From: Bolinopsis microptera | Lineage: Eukaryota; Ctenophora; Tentaculata; Lobata; Bolinopsidae | Reading direction: 5' to 3' | NCBI RefSeq assembly: GCF_026151205.1 | Contig: NC_087076.1 | Span: 1,497,692-1,561,691, forward strand | Length of the DNA: 64,000 nucleotides | Shown: in pieces, positions 1-15,068 of the stretch | Numbering within the stretch: position 1 is the stretch's first letter | Layout of the letters: the number at the start of each line of letters is the position of its first letter | Program-made: the position numbers and the translations under genes | The notes under the pieces: model-generated | The model's input: the letters and a program-made list of their open reading frames with translations, nothing else | Database searches by the model: none | What the model was told of the DNA's origin: nothing

Positions 1-3000
1 TTTTTAAAATTTGACAAGTTCTAATTTCCTCAGGACAAGTGTATGCAGCGAGGGTACTTTCGTTGTCTGTTCATTGACAACGAAGGTAAAACTCAGCGAG
101 CTTACACCGTGTGACAATACTGTGAGGGTTTGTAACACATGTACGTAAAAAGGACATGATTGTTAAGATTGCACTCAGCAATGGGTAGACATGTGTCCGT
201 AGTATACTGTGGAGAATATCGTAAATTATACCAAACTGGGAAAGGGATGCGATTGACGACGCAGTCGGCAAAAAGAAATGTCCCAGAAAGGTGCAAATGC
301 ACGCGATCAAAGAATTAATGCACAGGAACGCGCCTTAACGAGAGTCCATGGCCATATTTGGTTATTAATAATTTTAAGGCCGGGGCGAAATTATAATCGC
401 CCTGTGTTAAGTTTTAAACCAAGTTTTGAGTAGTTATAATAAAACAAAACAATCCTCTTATAATATAAAGCATGAATTAATTTTCCTTAAATGGTAAAAA
501 GAATGAAACAATTTAAAAAATGTCATACGAATAAGTTAATACAGTCACTAATATGTTAACATCTTATTTCAGCATGGAATATGAAATGTATGTAAAAAGT
601 ATTATTGATTGACACAACCAATGATGGCAGTTTTAAATTGACTTTATACACTCAAAAGAAACAGATAGACTCTATACGCGGTATAGAGTTACACAATTTA
701 CAAATACGTTTTGGAAATTTCAGTGCCAGTTTGACAGGCATAGTCAGTCTTTGAAATTTGACTAAATGATTACTAATCGTGTTCACATATTAACCCTAAT
801 CATTATTTTTAGCAATTTTTACTTCCCTCCCCCCTCCCGTAATCAACCGGAATCAAGACCCAACCCCACCCCTCGTGTATGTGTGTGGGGGTGTGTTGTG
901 TGTGGTGTGTGTGTGTGTGTGCTTGAACGGCTCGAAGCATCCAAAACCATTTAAAATCCAAAATTATAACTAACAGGTATTAATATTCCTGGACAAAACT
1001 TCATAGGGAAATTATTTTGGAAAACATTTGAAACGGACTTGACCCTTGACGACCCGTAAACACAGACCTACCTTCTAACGCTTGCGTCCCAATTACTTTT
1101 CCGTTCAAATTAAAGTTCCGGAGGTAGCAACAAAATCTAAGCTTCAAAATGATAGTCGAAGGAGTTGCTTTTCATTGGATTATTACCAAATCTACGACGT
1201 GATATCGACTTCTGGTTTGTATCCTCAAATAAACATTTCAGAGGGCGTCCACATTCCACGTTTAGTTTCATCGGTCAACACAATCGTCAGATATTTGGTA
1301 ATACGAATAGTTTTGAACTTACACGCATAGGAAATGTCTATCTTAGCTTTGGCCTACCCCTTCGGTCCTTCCAGCGAACTCAAATAGTTTATTGGTTCGC
1401 AATTACTGAACACAGTATTAATTTTGTCTGAAGATGCAAACCTTCCAGCTGCGGCTTTTGCTGCATGTGCCTCCTAAAATCAGTTTATTTTGAAAACCCT
1501 GAACATACTGCCTATTATACTACAGATAGTGGATCATGATACAGAATGTTTTGGAACTGTAAGTTGTTGAATTTCTCAGGAGAAGGATAGCAGGTTACTT
1601 GTTTCGCTACACTCACTCTCCGAGTGAAGTTGTTGATGCCGGTTTTTTTCGCAAGTCATTGTTGGCACCCCTTCGTTACGGAATACATGATTTATATGTA
1701 AATGACAGATATCAGCAAAAAGGCAATAGTAAATACTACATTGCAACTATTGTCTATCATTCAAATTTGTCGGTGTCCATCTCTCGTTCTCTGTTATTTG
1801 CATCGGGTGTTCAAAAGACAGTATTCTAAAATATAGGTTTAGACTAACTGCAAATAGTAGAGAAGAGTAAAGTGGTGATAAGAGTCGCGGTATCACGTGA
1901 CTGCCAGTACGTAAGATTAGGGCCAGCGTCTCAGAGATGTGGTCTCTGTTGTTGTGGCGTTAACTGCGAGTTTAACCAGTCCATCACACCCATACTGGAA
2001 TATACGTCGCTACAGTTGTAACAGTTTACAGTGTAAAATCTCTTCCAATAAAAAATCTAGCCGTTTTATTTTTGTCGTTCGTTTATTTAGTTCTAGCGTT
2101 ATATTAAATATTAAATCAAAGTTCTATCAAGGGCTAGGTCAAAAACAACGCCCAAGTCTAATCTTTCCCGATAACAAAAACAAAAAATTATTTAACTTCA
2201 TTGCAATTTCCGCCAATATCGCGTTCATAACTCAAATTACGGAGATAATGCAGGTCAAAGATATAAAGTCAAAATTAAGATTTCTTTACATAAATCATGC
2301 ACAATCAGGCGAGAATAGATTTGCTTTGGGGTAGGCGCCTAGCCAGACGTGTTAGCTATTATAAATTAACATTAATCACACGTAATTAAGACAGTGTAAG
2401 ATAATTATAACGTGCCACACAAAACCAGATGAATTATGTAACCTAGTATAATAAGGTCTTCATCATCCGGTCAGTCCAAAGAAAAGTGTCTACCCATTTA
2501 GTTTCTGCAGGTGTCATGGTTTACTGGGTTGTAGGCGAAGTTAGCTAATTCGCAACGATTTCCTGCTAGCAGTGCAACCCACTGTCTCAATACTCTGTCC
2601 CAAAAGGCCTGAGAGATAGGGTCACATCCCTTCATTTTCTTAACATATAATCTTAAAGTAACACTATTACTACACCATGATGAATTAGAGGATAGTGAAA
2701 AAAAAGATAACCCGTAGTAACTGGAATTAAACTGAATTTAAACCGAATTACAAGATTATACCGAATTACACCGTATGTAACAGCCTTTGCTGTTTTAACA
2801 TTTTTAGTGCGGCGTTTAAAATTTACACGTGAAAATTTTCATGAAAGGCATCCTTTTCCAAAATGAAATATTATGCACGCAATTAAATGAATACTTAGCT
2901 GGGCTTAGGAAGAACTACTTCTCCTTAGCAGATCCGAACGAGTCGCCGCTTCCTATTGTTGCAAGCTTTCAATTATATGTCACAAATTTTTTGTTTCGGA

Positions 3001-6000
3001 TTGAGATAATCGTACGACCCCCCTCTCTGTGTAAACAAAGCAGGCTGACTGGTTTGCTTACCTGAGGTACTCATATCGATCAGACGGGAAACTTGCTCCT
3101 TTCGTCTTCGCTGTCATAACACTAACAAAGGGTCGAGAGTTTAATATGTTATAAAGAACACATTTGGCAAGTGTGAATATATCAGAAAGATATCGGCAGA
3201 AATTAGAGAATTGTAATTTTTGAGGAAATACACTGCATCGTTGAACTTAAAACAAAAAGGTCTTTTCGCAAAAAAATTCACAATATAAACCAGCTAAAAT
3301 TGACAACTTAAACATAAAAAAAGTAACGTCGTAATTTTCCTATCAATGATATATGAACTAGATTAAGCCAAGTAAATGGTAAAAATAGACGGTTTTGAAC
3401 AAGTACAAATTAAAAAGTCCGATATAATTGTCTGACACACTATGTACATATTAATCATATGTTAAGACAACTAGAAATAATCTATAAGATGGCTAGTCAC
3501 AACCCCATCAATAATGAACAAATTCGACATCACATCCTATCGTTTGAAGTTAGTTCGCTCGAAAGAAGTGGCAAGTATTGCATCTTATCAACAATATACA
3601 CTGTACGCGATAACACTTCCAGATCGATGTTGCCGTTTAGCACTGGTAGCCCTCGTTGAACATGTCTGAACGATCCAGTGAGACCTCCTTTCCACAGGAT
3701 ATTCTGTTTTAATCACTCAACATTAAAAATAGTTGGTCAAACCAAACGTGTCACGTGACGGTAAGTCAGGAAACTGCTGCTGAGAGAATGTCCCCAAAAG
3801 AGATGAGAAGATCTCCCTACCAAACGAGCTCTACTGTTTGTAGTGGTCAGAGGCAGATTGCCAAAACAATGTTTCTCCCCGGGAGGTATGGTTGTTAAGA
3901 TGTTCTGGAAGAAATCATAAACTAAAGAACAGGAGTTGAGCCTGGTTAAATTCGCCCATAAATAAATTAAAGTAATATATTTGCCGTCTTTAATTCTCCG
4001 ACATAATTTCTCTGCCGAATCTCAGAGTTAAGAAACCCCGACTAGCCCTCCTCTTGGAGACCTATCTTAACGGAACAGTATCCCTTTACCCTTGTTATGT
4101 ACGTTTAAGTAGCGCGGACACATTGCCAGACGTGGATACAACCCAGCCAGGTCCCATCGCAACAACCACGGAGACGCATCCTTTCCTCCGTAGCAGTGCT
4201 GATCAGTCCAAAAGTGCGCTGGAAGTGAGTCGAGTCTTCACTGCAGCTCGGTTAAAGCTATTATCAGTTGTAATCATCATGAATGAGGAGAGGAGTTGAT
4301 GATGAGTAGACCACATCTTTGAAGGAATGGTCATTGTATTCTTCCAAGAAAAGGTTGCAAGTTTCACATGTCTTCAGTTCATTTCCTACAAGGGGTACAA
4401 TGGTAGAGGAATTAAGTTGTGATATCAATAGCTAGAAAGTAAAAGATAACAGCTTTAATTTTTTGTCGCTGTCGCAACGTAAGCTTACTGTTCGGGACTC
4501 TTGAGTGAATTCACAATCAAGGAAACATTTTTGATGAATATATTTTAAAATCTCAAACGCCGACCAGAAAAATTTTTACGTATCACTGACAATAAATGTA
4601 CAAAATTATAAAGAAAAACCTGCAGACCACGTCTGTCAAATAAGATTAAAAATAACTGTATGGGAATCAGATGAGTTTATAATTTAAAATAAGGGGCTCA
4701 GAAAGAGACCTTTATCTTGAGATCGCGAATTGCAATTTTAAAAAGACTTTCGAGGATGTTGAATTAGTTGATCAAACCGCCCGACGTAATTTCAAATAAA
4801 AATGTTCAAAGCAAGTCAAAACTTTAACCGTTTAAATACTTAAAATAACTCCCTCCTATTTACCTAATAGACTATTTTGATGTAGACTTTGTCTTTTTCT
4901 TCTGAGCTAACATCTTGTGGATTAATTCAGCTGACTTTGTTTCTCTTTGCTGCAAGTGTCCATCTTCCTATGGCGCTATTACCGCCGCCACCGCAAGTCC
5001 ATCTCAACGTTTAATGTCCGGTCTGGACGAATGAACTGTTGATGGTAAGGCAGTGCGTTTCTAGGAGTATATGTAGGATAACTGGAACATTTTATATGTT
5101 ACTAGGATACGGCAACTGTAACCTTTAAAGTGTTGTCAAAGGTCGACATTTGTGCGTGAAAAATCTGTATTGAGTTCTATAAAGTTGACATGAATATGGA
5201 GATCATTATATGAAAGAAAGAGCTTTTTAATGCATGAAGAATTCAGCCGCATATATGCGAAGCAATATTCATAAATGAAGGCCGGTAGAGTAAATTTTCT
5301 AAACCAACTTAGCACTGAAGACTTGAATTCAACAAATGCACATCCCCTAGGCTGTTTCTGTGCCGTTCATCAACAACCTTACTCCTTCAAGTTCACCTGA
5401 ATATCAAGTTTCTATATTAAAAGGCAGTAAAACATTAAATATACTGGTGAGTAAGGGAGTAATAATACTATTAACAACACTGGCAAAATAATGTAAAATA
5501 TATACTTAATCGACTATAGTACATCAAAACAAGCGAAAACATAAATACAACATCTATAAGGCCACGCTGCGTGTCTTTAATGTACTGTAACTAAACTTTA
5601 GTAATGTGAAAGGTCACAACTCGGCCGTACTATGTGATAGTTACTATAATTTTAGTATAGAATTTACGTTAAATAGAATTACGTGGGGTTCGTGACATGA
5701 ATAAACGGATTTATGTTCATCTAAATACTGATTGGCACCGGTTTATATGCTACTTTGGAATTCTCCGTCCTATAGAAGACGTTTTTGGAAAAAATTTTTT
5801 TTAACAAATCTCGAACCATTGATCGTTCGCCTATCTGAAAGCTTGTTTTACTTACATACTTAGTCCTCATATGTAATAAGGACCGACTATTATAAGATAT
5901 TGTACATTATACAATTCAAGCAAACAATTATATTCTCCTGGTCTGTGCAATATAAAAAGGGTGTGGAGACCCAGCAACTTCAACGAATTAGAAAATTTGT

Positions 6001-7891
6001 ACATCGCCTAATCAAAGGGTTAGTACAGTATAGCAGTATTAGGTGAGTAACAGTATAGTTTTAGGTGGACATATTGGGGTTGGTAACACTGCAATACAGT
6101 TTTAGACATTAGTGCGCAAGGAATTAAAATCGTTTACATAAGTGAAGGGTTTTGGAACTGCGTTAAGTTTGTGTAATGGTTGTTACGCAATATGCAGTGT
6201 AAAATGCCAAATCTGGCTAACGAAAATCGGACTAATTAGCTTGTTTTTGTGGATATCGTTTTATAATCTAAGTGTCACAATTAAACCGTAAAAATGCCTG
6301 ATTATCTAAAGTTACTATTTCATTAGTTTTTGGTAGTTTAAAGGACAGACTTTTTTTATTTGGTTGTTTGCGCAAAGATACCTGTTTTTTAAAGCGTAGT
6401 TAGTCATTATGCGTTTAGTTTTTAGTGTTTGTTGCTTGATAATGTTTTATCTAAATCGGATTTATACGCCGCAAATATACCTGCTTTTTTAAAGTCGGTC
6501 AGAAAGAGGGCTTCTGTTGTTACCGTGTACGGAAGATTCCTGTGAAACATTGAGTTATATAGTAGGTTGAACAATTATTATCAGCTAATTCCAGATGAGT
6601 TCATACACTTCATCACAATCCTTCCAAATATGGCACATTACAACGCACAGTGAGTTCATGGAATCTTTGGGTTAATCAACGTCTCCTGAGGTGGAGGAGG
6701 AGAGACCATACAATAATTAAATAAATTGTTAAACCACAAAAAAAGCACAGATTTCGGATGAACATACCCACAAAGAAGATAAAAACGAGGCTTTTTCCCT
6801 GTCTTATTGGATTTCTCGGGATGGTCTGTGCTTCCCATAGAGGTTTTTCAGTCGCCTTCCTGCTTCTGCTTGTTGGTACAATTGTCGTCGTTTTTGCAGA
6901 ATTGTCCTTTTTTGTCTTTCTTTCTGCTGAGGAAATGTACAATAATGCAATGTTAGTGGAAGAAACGATTCTAGAAGTCAAATAGTTAGGTTTTGCTGCC
7001 TTACCACTCCCGAAACTCGCCATAATTAGCGAAAATTGTATAATAAAATACAGTCGTTCGTTCGTAACTTTTAGGGAACCAGAACTGTCTTTCGGCGTAT
7101 ATTTGATTCTTCTTGAAATATCTTGTTAAAATTTTCGGTGAAAACCATTTGTTGGCTTCTAATTGAGAAGAATGTGTCCTTTTGCCATACTATCCCTATT
7201 AGATTAATGATTGATAAAACTTGAACGTTTAATGGATTGTGCAATGTTTTACGGTTTATACAATGGTATTTAGTGTTCACAACTACACACAGTTTAAACT
7301 GATAGAATGATTGGTGCAATTTGGACGGTAATAATGCGTAAGTGGTCAACGTACTTATTGCTGTCTTTAGTAAGATTCCATCAAAAGAATTACTTTTCAG
7401 CAGTCAACATTTAATCTCGTCGATATCGTTTATTTTACGCTCAAAATATTACCAATAAGATACGTCAGTGACAGGTAAGTCGTAATATACCGAATATGGA
7501 ATAATTAAATAAGGTAACTGCATTAAATAAGTGTGTAAGATAACTACAGCGAAAAACTTAGAGTGAGTGCTCAAAACTTGGTGGCCGCCCTTCTATTGGG
7601 TTAGGCGTTTCTCGGGCATAAAAATATAAATAAAGAAATAGCGAGAGAGCACTGTTTTTAATCAAGTTTATATATACTTCATTCGCTTTTATTACGAAAT
7701 GACAAAAGCGGCTTTGGATATAGCGTTTTGAAAATCAAATGACCGTTTTATGCTAAATCGCACTGGTTATTGCTTTATAGGGTCGATAATTTGATAGATA
7801 TATTTACGTTTCTTGAAAATATGGAATTACATTGCATAAGAGCCCTCGTGTCATTCCTCTTAATGAATTGTCTACTTAAAAAGTCAATCTA
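1..7891. other. non-coding stretch, no gene recognised
   Basis: AT-rich sequence with only short open frames (up to about 130 codons) of random-looking composition. I saw no recognisable domain, no tRNA-like B box, and no transposon ends. The only structured element noticed is the GT-rich microsatellite near 870-921. On the + strand at 6758-6985 there is a short open frame with a hydrophobic centre (LLLLVGTIVVVFA); I do not recognise it and do not call it a gene. Confidence 0.5.
868..921. repeat. GT-rich microsatellite
   Basis: Imperfect (GT)n run interrupted by a G5 block, about 50 bp. No coding or regulatory role is visible. Confidence 0.8.
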
Positions 7892-8518
7892 ATGGTTATC
7901 AGCAGTTCTGCACAGTTTGGCACCGAGTTCGTATTCCTGTCGTTATTTTTCCGTGCGAAGGTCGGGCCGGTAGATCTTAGAAAATGTGATAACAATGTTT
8001 TTATTGTTGTTGGAAATGGTAGACCATCAGGAAGTTTACTTTTGTGCGCAGACAGTTGTCAACAAAGTCATAAGTCATTTTTAATAAATTCCATATATAG
8101 TTTGTTTGGAGTAGAAAGGCGTGAGCTGCTTACTTTTCGCTACTTCGCTACTTTCGCGCTACTGTCTGATTTTGGTTGCAGGTCTATTTGTGTAGTTTTT
8201 GTAATGTTATGTACGAATACGAAAAATTGTGAAACTATTTTGATTTACGACATTCTGGACCACTTATTTATCCATAATAAAAGATCGAACAGGAGCCACA
8301 GCTGCACAACACGACCGTGGAAACCTCCTTCCGAGGGAAAACAACAACTAGCGCCACTTACATTTGTATTAACACAGGTACACAGGATTGGAAAGGCTGG
8401 TGAATATACCAGAATTCAACGATATCACGAGAAAATCATAGGTTTTATTTTAACCTTTTATTCGTTAGTGGAACCCTCGAAATATAGGAAGTTGCGTTAT
8501 TTTTCGCTCAAAGAATAG
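7892..8518 (+). other. 208-codon open frame, probably not a gene
   Basis: This is the longest open frame in the first 20 kb and begins with ATG. The predicted protein has no recognisable domain, no repeated motif and an unremarkable composition. No poly(A) signal or splice context ties it to a transcript. It could be a chance frame or a very decayed coding exon. It is listed because 208 codons without a stop is long for DNA this AT-rich. Confidence 0.2.
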
Positions 8519-9714
8519 ATATGTATCAAGCACTACGTACATGGTGATCACAGTGAACGATAGCATTGTCAGGTCACGGTTCTGGCCTGTTGGGATATCA
8601 TTTTCTAAATCACTCGAGAAACCAGACTGTTCTTTTGGAAACGAAATCACTGTACTGTGTGGTGGTACTTGTGGCACAATCGGTGAGAATTAGCATCTTC
8701 CTGGGATTTGTCTCTCTGCATTGCCCAGGACAGGGCTTATAAAACCTTTCTACCCCCAGAAAAATCCGTTTCCCCTCCCATTTTTAGCAGTGTGACATAG
8801 ATTTTGCTACAGATAATCGAATACATAGGATGTTTACTTGGTAGTAGGGGTAAAGGTACACCAAATAAAGAACCAAGAAAAAATAAGGTTGGAGATATTA
8901 TTTTCCATTCCGAGCAAGCGCTCGCCCACAAATGTTTGTACCATTCTCAAGTTCAAATTCCCACCACATTCCGGCTCTTCATTTGTCTTGAGAAACCGAC
9001 CTTCTCAGCGCAAGCGTTCTTCGTTGGCCGGGAGTTGTTTCAATAGCTGCAGTATTGCTAAAGAGAGTAACAAGCAGTGCGACAGATGGAGATCAGAAAG
9101 TCCAGAAAAAGAGCAACAATAACAATTCTGCTGTTGCTCTGGTGGACGGAGTTGCAATGTTCCTATGGTTGTTGAGTTACAGATGACAAACAACGCGGCT
9201 AGCCGACAGACGGTTGGGATGGTCAATAGAGTGGTTTCTTTCGACACACGTGGAACTATGCGAACACTACACAATATCGTTCTGATACGCAAACGCACTG
9301 CGAACACCAGTTTTGTACTACGGGAAATGCCACAGCGGCGGAGAGCTTATCGTAGCGGAATAAAATGGAACAAACAAACAAATAACCTTCAAAGGGTACG
9401 TAACAGTGCGGTCCTCTTTTTCAACCTCATCTCTTCACAGAGTAAAGTTATCGTTGTCCAGATAGTTACAATACGTTAATTTCATCCAAGACGCTCAGCT
9501 CGAGTTTAGCTAGAAACTAGCGTTTAGTAAGATGATGACGGACAATATAAATTTGTATTATATGTTTATGATAAACCGGGGTTTTATCCTCATAATGTTA
9601 ACCGACAACCTAATATTACTTATCCAGAAGTCAGTTCATGTTACTTATTGCCCGGAACGTTTATGACGTTTGAAGTAATTTGTTTTATGAAATCTTTCAA
9701 GTATGATCATCAGA

Positions 9715-9895
9715 GATTTAGTACAAGATCAATGTGGTATAGAATTTCTAAAATGGACTAGAGAAACCAAAAATGCCTTGACCAGTGGAGCGATGATAAC
9801 TCAGGGGACAAACCAATACACATCAAATAACCAAACAAAAGGCCTCGAATGACCTGATGAAAAGTCGAGCAAATTAATTGGGCCCCAAGATGAAT
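9715..9895. repeat. dispersed repeat R1, copy 1
   Basis: About 180 bp closely matching 62,630-62,812 in the same orientation. Shared blocks include TAGAATTTCTAAAA, ATGCCTTGAC, AACCAAACAAAAGGCCTCGA and GATGAAAAGTCGAGCA. There is no open frame, no inverted-repeat end and no tRNA-like head, so I cannot assign it to a SINE or MITE class. Confidence 0.75.
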
Positions 9896-12208
9896 GATAA
9901 ACTGCGGTTCATCACTTATCGACAAAACTCAGCATCGGGAAGAATTGTTATGGAGGACAATTTTTTAATGATGTTAAATATATATTTGAGCTGAGAGACA
10001 GGCCCGCGTTTATAAATAGAGAAATCGTCCAAAGATACTTCACTGTCCATTTATGGACATCTTCTAGAACTGTCCATTTTATTGAGGGAAAATGTTAAGG
10101 ATGTTGACTGTGTAGGATTTATTTTGTACGTCCCAGTATGAATATCCAAATTACGGGTGTATGCTTTTAAATACCGTTTCATGATTACATCTTAAAAGTA
10201 ATTGGTGATCCATATATCAAAATAAGGTTACGGTATGTTGAACAGTACTGTCCAAATCGTAGAATAGAGAAACACGCGCAGAGGTATGAGATCTAGTTTC
10301 ACACTGGTACACCGTATCCTGATTTTACTAGATTTTAAAGAACAGTGTTTAGTTTTGGTTAAATCAAACAGTAAAGTGGTATTATATCGAATTCATTTAT
10401 GACAATGCGAAACGGCTAACATCTAACATTAGGCGAAACCGAAACCGATCTAAACTGGCAGCTCCAAAAACGAAACTATTATCACAAAGTGCGTGGTAGT
10501 TATTGTAGTTTAGGCACTTCATCAATCGTGCCATGGTAGTAGAATGGTCGATTCCCATTTTTCTGTTGCATCAGACGGCGCGTGTTCTAAACCAGTACAT
10601 GACAGTTTTTAACTGGAAGCCCATTTGCTCCGCCAAAATTTTTCGTCCTTCCGTGCTGAGGTAGGAATACTTTTTGAGACCAACTCCCAAAACGGAGATG
10701 TTTTCCTCCACCGATCTCGTGTCGGAGTCGGCCCTGGCCGCAATCTTCCCGCGCTTCTTCTATAACCTCACGGTCGATGATCCTACCATCTAGGGGTTCC
10801 CTCTCCATAGAAAAGGATGAGGTCGTTGCTAAGGTCGTCTGTTTAGCGAATATACTTGATCGTTGGCTAGTAATCCTTGAGTGTACAGATGTGGGTGGTG
10901 AGAGAGGTGCGATGATAATATTTTACTGCTGGCAGGTTGGGGTTTTAAAGGGATCTTGATAGGTCGTGGCTGAATTGAGTTCAGTTTTACAGGAGATTAA
11001 TCTGCCGAGGTTTGGTATCCAGAACACCAGGAAGACTTAGGAGTATGTTGTTAGGGATGGACTGTAAAGAGAGTGAATCGAAGTAGGAAATCTCAGACCA
11101 ATGTAAATGTGAACAAGGGGAGATGTGAAACGAGACAGTCAAATCTTCATTGGGCAGGGAATTGTGAAATTATAGGCTTCAAATCTTCCAATGAGGAATA
11201 GCTTTTCCTGTAGAAATAATGAAGATTCTCTCAGTTGGAAACTTGAGTCGTTTCCACAAACAAAGTATCAACAAGGGTGGTCACAAGTTCAAGATGCAAT
11301 TTGCGAGATTGGTCAATCGAAATAATGATACTATTCGTAAAAGATATTGGTAACACTGGTGTAGTTATTGAAAGAGAAATAGGTATTTAAACAAAAAGGT
11401 GCATCTTGTTAAGACTTAGTTAAAGTGCAATTATTATGGTTGATCTAGGAGGTCTCGCCCCAGCCCTCCCCAGCCCTCCTCACCCACTAATAAGTAATGA
11501 CAACATGTACCTGATGGTACAGTCAGTACTCGGCTTGAGAATTCACGTGATCATATGAACCGTCCTGAATCATGTGATAGAATCATCAGCGTCGTCATTT
11601 CATAGAAAATAGAGTAGTGAGACGATCCAAAATACAGTCACATGATATCTCTTACGAAATCCTTATCATGCACTTATATGACTAGATCAGAACAGAGGAC
11701 TAGTTTCTTATTATTTCTTATCCGCATAAAAAAGAATAACAAACAGTCAGCCGTAGACAATGCTGTTGTTGTGACAAATATTATTTTAAGTGAACAAAGA
11801 GTTACCAGGATGTGTCGATTGACTTCTAGATTGTAGATTGTAGAATATACTACAAATTTCTTAATGCTTAAAAAAATTCAACCCTGGGCGTATTGAAAAG
11901 GAGTAAGAATCAAGAAAGTTCGTTGAAGAATTGTTGGGACAAAATAATTCGAAATGAAAACATAACTTAACCCACAGGCCACACTACCAATATCATCACT
12001 ACAACAGAAAACAAACCCGAATATGCAGACACCCGAGATAATTTTCATGTGAAAAGCTGCGTAATATGTCCTAGTACGATTGGTTTATTGTAAAGGGACC
12101 ATCAAAAACAGCATAGTCGTATTTTATAAATCATTTCTTTATAAACCGTATTTCGAGCGAAACCCGCTAAATTAATTGGTAAGCTGACGATAGAAAAGAA
12201 TGAATATA
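9896..12208. other. non-coding stretch, nothing recognised
   Basis: Only short random frames on either strand. No repeats shared with the rest of the window were noticed. Confidence 0.45.
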
Positions 12209-12360
12209 CAGGGGTGGCCCCAGAAGTAACTGCCCACACGCAACCCTTAAGACTAACGTAAATATTCTTTGTAGAATGGCACAGAAATTGTCAAAAAGTA
12301 TAAGAACGGTATGGGTCCCCAAACTGAGATTTCCTGAAAGTTTCGTCAAGTTAATTAATT
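12209..12360. mobile_element. mariner-type MITE family B, degenerate partial copy
   Basis: It starts after a TA with a CAGGGGTGGCCCCAGAAGTA end followed by CCCACACGCAACCC, matching the ends of the element at 55,718-56,162. The interior, including GGTATGGGTC and CTGAAAGTTTCG, matches the reverse complement of that element. The right end is not found, so this copy is truncated. Confidence 0.65.
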
Positions 12361-15068
12361 TAATAGAATATAATGTGCGCGTGACTAGGCTGCATACTGG
12401 GTCACAAAATCTGTTCCGCGCGTCAACTCCTGTAACAGCAAAATTTTTTGGAGTGTCCCCCTACCATCAGACGGGAACAGTGGTGATCAGTGAAGCCGAT
12501 CATTGATTTTGGGGAAAATGGATATCCTCGGGATATTTCCCGCAAGAAATAACAAAAACATAAGGAAAAGACATCTTGAAACAGGAAACATAAAGACGCA
12601 TCAGACATTTTGCTTATTGGTCTACCATAGGCAGTCCGTGCGGCCTCAGAAACATAAACATAGAAATTGGAAAAAGAGCAAGCAAATATTGCAAGGATTT
12701 AATTCAATAGATGATCGAAGCGCATACAATTTAAACAAAACTTCGCCATATTTTGCGACCAACAAGGCGGTGAAATCTTTGTTATGAAGGAGCACGGGCA
12801 ACATAGCAACGAAAAAAAACGGTATTTCCCTGTAATTGAGCACGTGGAGCTCATTTTTCAAATTTAAATCTCTTTGTGTATCAATTAACTACACAACGTT
12901 AAAGTTTGACGGACACTGCTCAGTTCAGCTTCCGACCAGTCATGACAATCATGATTCAATTGCAATTTTGTGCATTGGCTCCAACAAACACTGTACCTAC
13001 TAAACGAAATGACATCATCAACAGGCAGAGCCAGAAGGTTAAGCACAAAATCATCCATTTTACAAATCTTCCAATTTTCATACGTCTTTTATTTCCCATC
13101 CCTTCGTCGAACAAGAGTTGAATAACAAATTCCTTGTCGGTGGTCAGAATTTGACAAGAATGCTACAACCACGACTACATTGAGCTGTTTTGAACAAGGG
13201 GTTATGCAGGGTTCCATTTGGTACAAAACGAGGAAGTCGCTTAGTGATAAATATTCCTTAGGACTGTTTCATCTTCACGAAAAAGTAGGATTAAAATCAG
13301 CAAGCTGTACGAGGAGATCAATCGAGATAGCTGTGAGTGTTTACAAAATTTATTTTGAAGATTTTTCCGAATTATTTTTTTTCATTAATTTTAGACTGGT
13401 TTTTAGAAAGTATAGATTCAGATTAGTTCAATGACAGATCATGAACATATCAGTACAATATAATTTTCAACATATGTTGAGATAGAAGGAGAAGATCCGG
13501 TGACAGGACACACCTATTATTCAAGGAGAGACAAGGCTACAAAAAGTCTATTCCTATCGGAACTATCCTAGATCCAATATCTCCGCAAGGCAATTGACAA
13601 GGTAGCACAAAATGCTAAACATGTGGCTGGCAAAAAATCTTTTGCGCTCGGCATAGTCCACTCATCGTTTTCCTTGTCTTTTATCCAGGTGAGAATTTCA
13701 CAACGTTTTAATTAATTTCATAGTTTTCGTAGGTATTTCGAACAATCGTATCGTAATGGTAAAGTCGCTAAAGGAATCGTACATGTTCTTCTAACAATCA
13801 TTCTTCAGATGAACGAAACCTGACAGCTATGCCCGACCCTACCTAAGCCAAACTTTTACGATACCCTCAAAACGCAAAGAAAATCTTCTGGTCGGGAAGC
13901 TCCAAAATACTTCTCGGACTAGATAGCAAGGAACGCCATTGCCCTGCGTATAAAAGGGCCCCAATATTGCCCATGAAAATGCGGTCACAAGGAAGGAGCT
14001 AACAGATGGAAGAACGATCTCTACTGATTCCAGATAATAAATGATGAGAACGATATGGACATAGTGGAGACAATTTGTACTGGTTTTCGTTGGGCATTGT
14101 AGCCATGGAAAATGAAATGAGTATTTTCGATTTTGAAAAATATCAATAATTGAAATGTAAGGCTGTCATCGAGTTTTATTACAGCTTTAACATTTTGAAC
14201 ATCAATTATTGACTTTGGATGGTATTGAAATTAAGTTTTTTAGTTTTGAATTTTGAAAGTCTATAATTGGAGTTTAGATGCAACAAGTATTTGATCAGTT
14301 TTTAAGTTGCATCGATATTGAAATTTTGTTAATTTGAAATTTGACATTTTGAAAATTTTAATTTAAATGGTTTGGGTGATGTTAGGTTCTTATTCAGCTT
14401 ATACTATATTATGATCCCAAAAAACCACAATCTCAAAATAAAGTGTAAAGAACCCTAAATCCAAAAAAAATTGTTTTATTTTGAAATCACTACACAGCGA
14501 GGAGACACAGTCGGAACGAGCGGGCCCCACGAGCCACGACTCACGAGTAGTTTATAGTGATCATTCCAAACCATGAGGAAACTGTCCAGTAATCTGGTTA
14601 ACGTTTATGCGTTACGTGATAGCGTCCCCAAACTGAGATCACCTCGTTATTTGCTTGAAACCCCACACGAGTAATGAACTCATTGTGTTATTTGTGCCCA
14701 CGCCAGAAACCAAGCAGACTAGCAATAATCTGGCAAGGAAATTATCGATTTCGGGGGAAAGTTCTGGTGCCAAGAAGGAAAGTTATAAAGTCTACTATCT
14801 GAATTTTGAAACATTTTTACCAACATTTTCTGGGGTAAAGAGGGAATTGTTTCTAACAACCCAATCCAAAAGTGGGGACAAATCCACAGCCTCCAAATTT
14901 TGGTAGGTACGGACCGATCAAGTATTTTCTGCTCATAAGTAGCATGAAACCATGACCTTTGGAAGTTGTTTCCTCAGAAAAACTTTGTAATAATTATCGA
15001 TTTAGAAAAATTTCAGTCCGAGTCATGTCTCGATAGCTATGTAAGGAGATTACCTGTCCTTGTTTCTA
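12361..15068. other. non-coding stretch, nothing recognised
   Basis: Short frames only. Between 14,120 and 14,370 the sequence is low-complexity, built from repeated TTTTGAAA/AATTTTGA words. No exon with convincing splice sites or protein similarity was seen. Confidence 0.45.

Noticed and set aside
6656..7349. Frames on both strands at 6.7-7.3 kb (60-115 codons) as genes
   Set aside because: No domain, no splice or poly(A) context; both strands are open, which suggests composition rather than coding.
9005..9479. Overlapping frames on both strands at 9.0-9.5 kb, superficially like the frame at 20,747-21,076
   Set aside because: The resemblance is limited to a few basic residues; the nucleotide sequences do not align convincingly.
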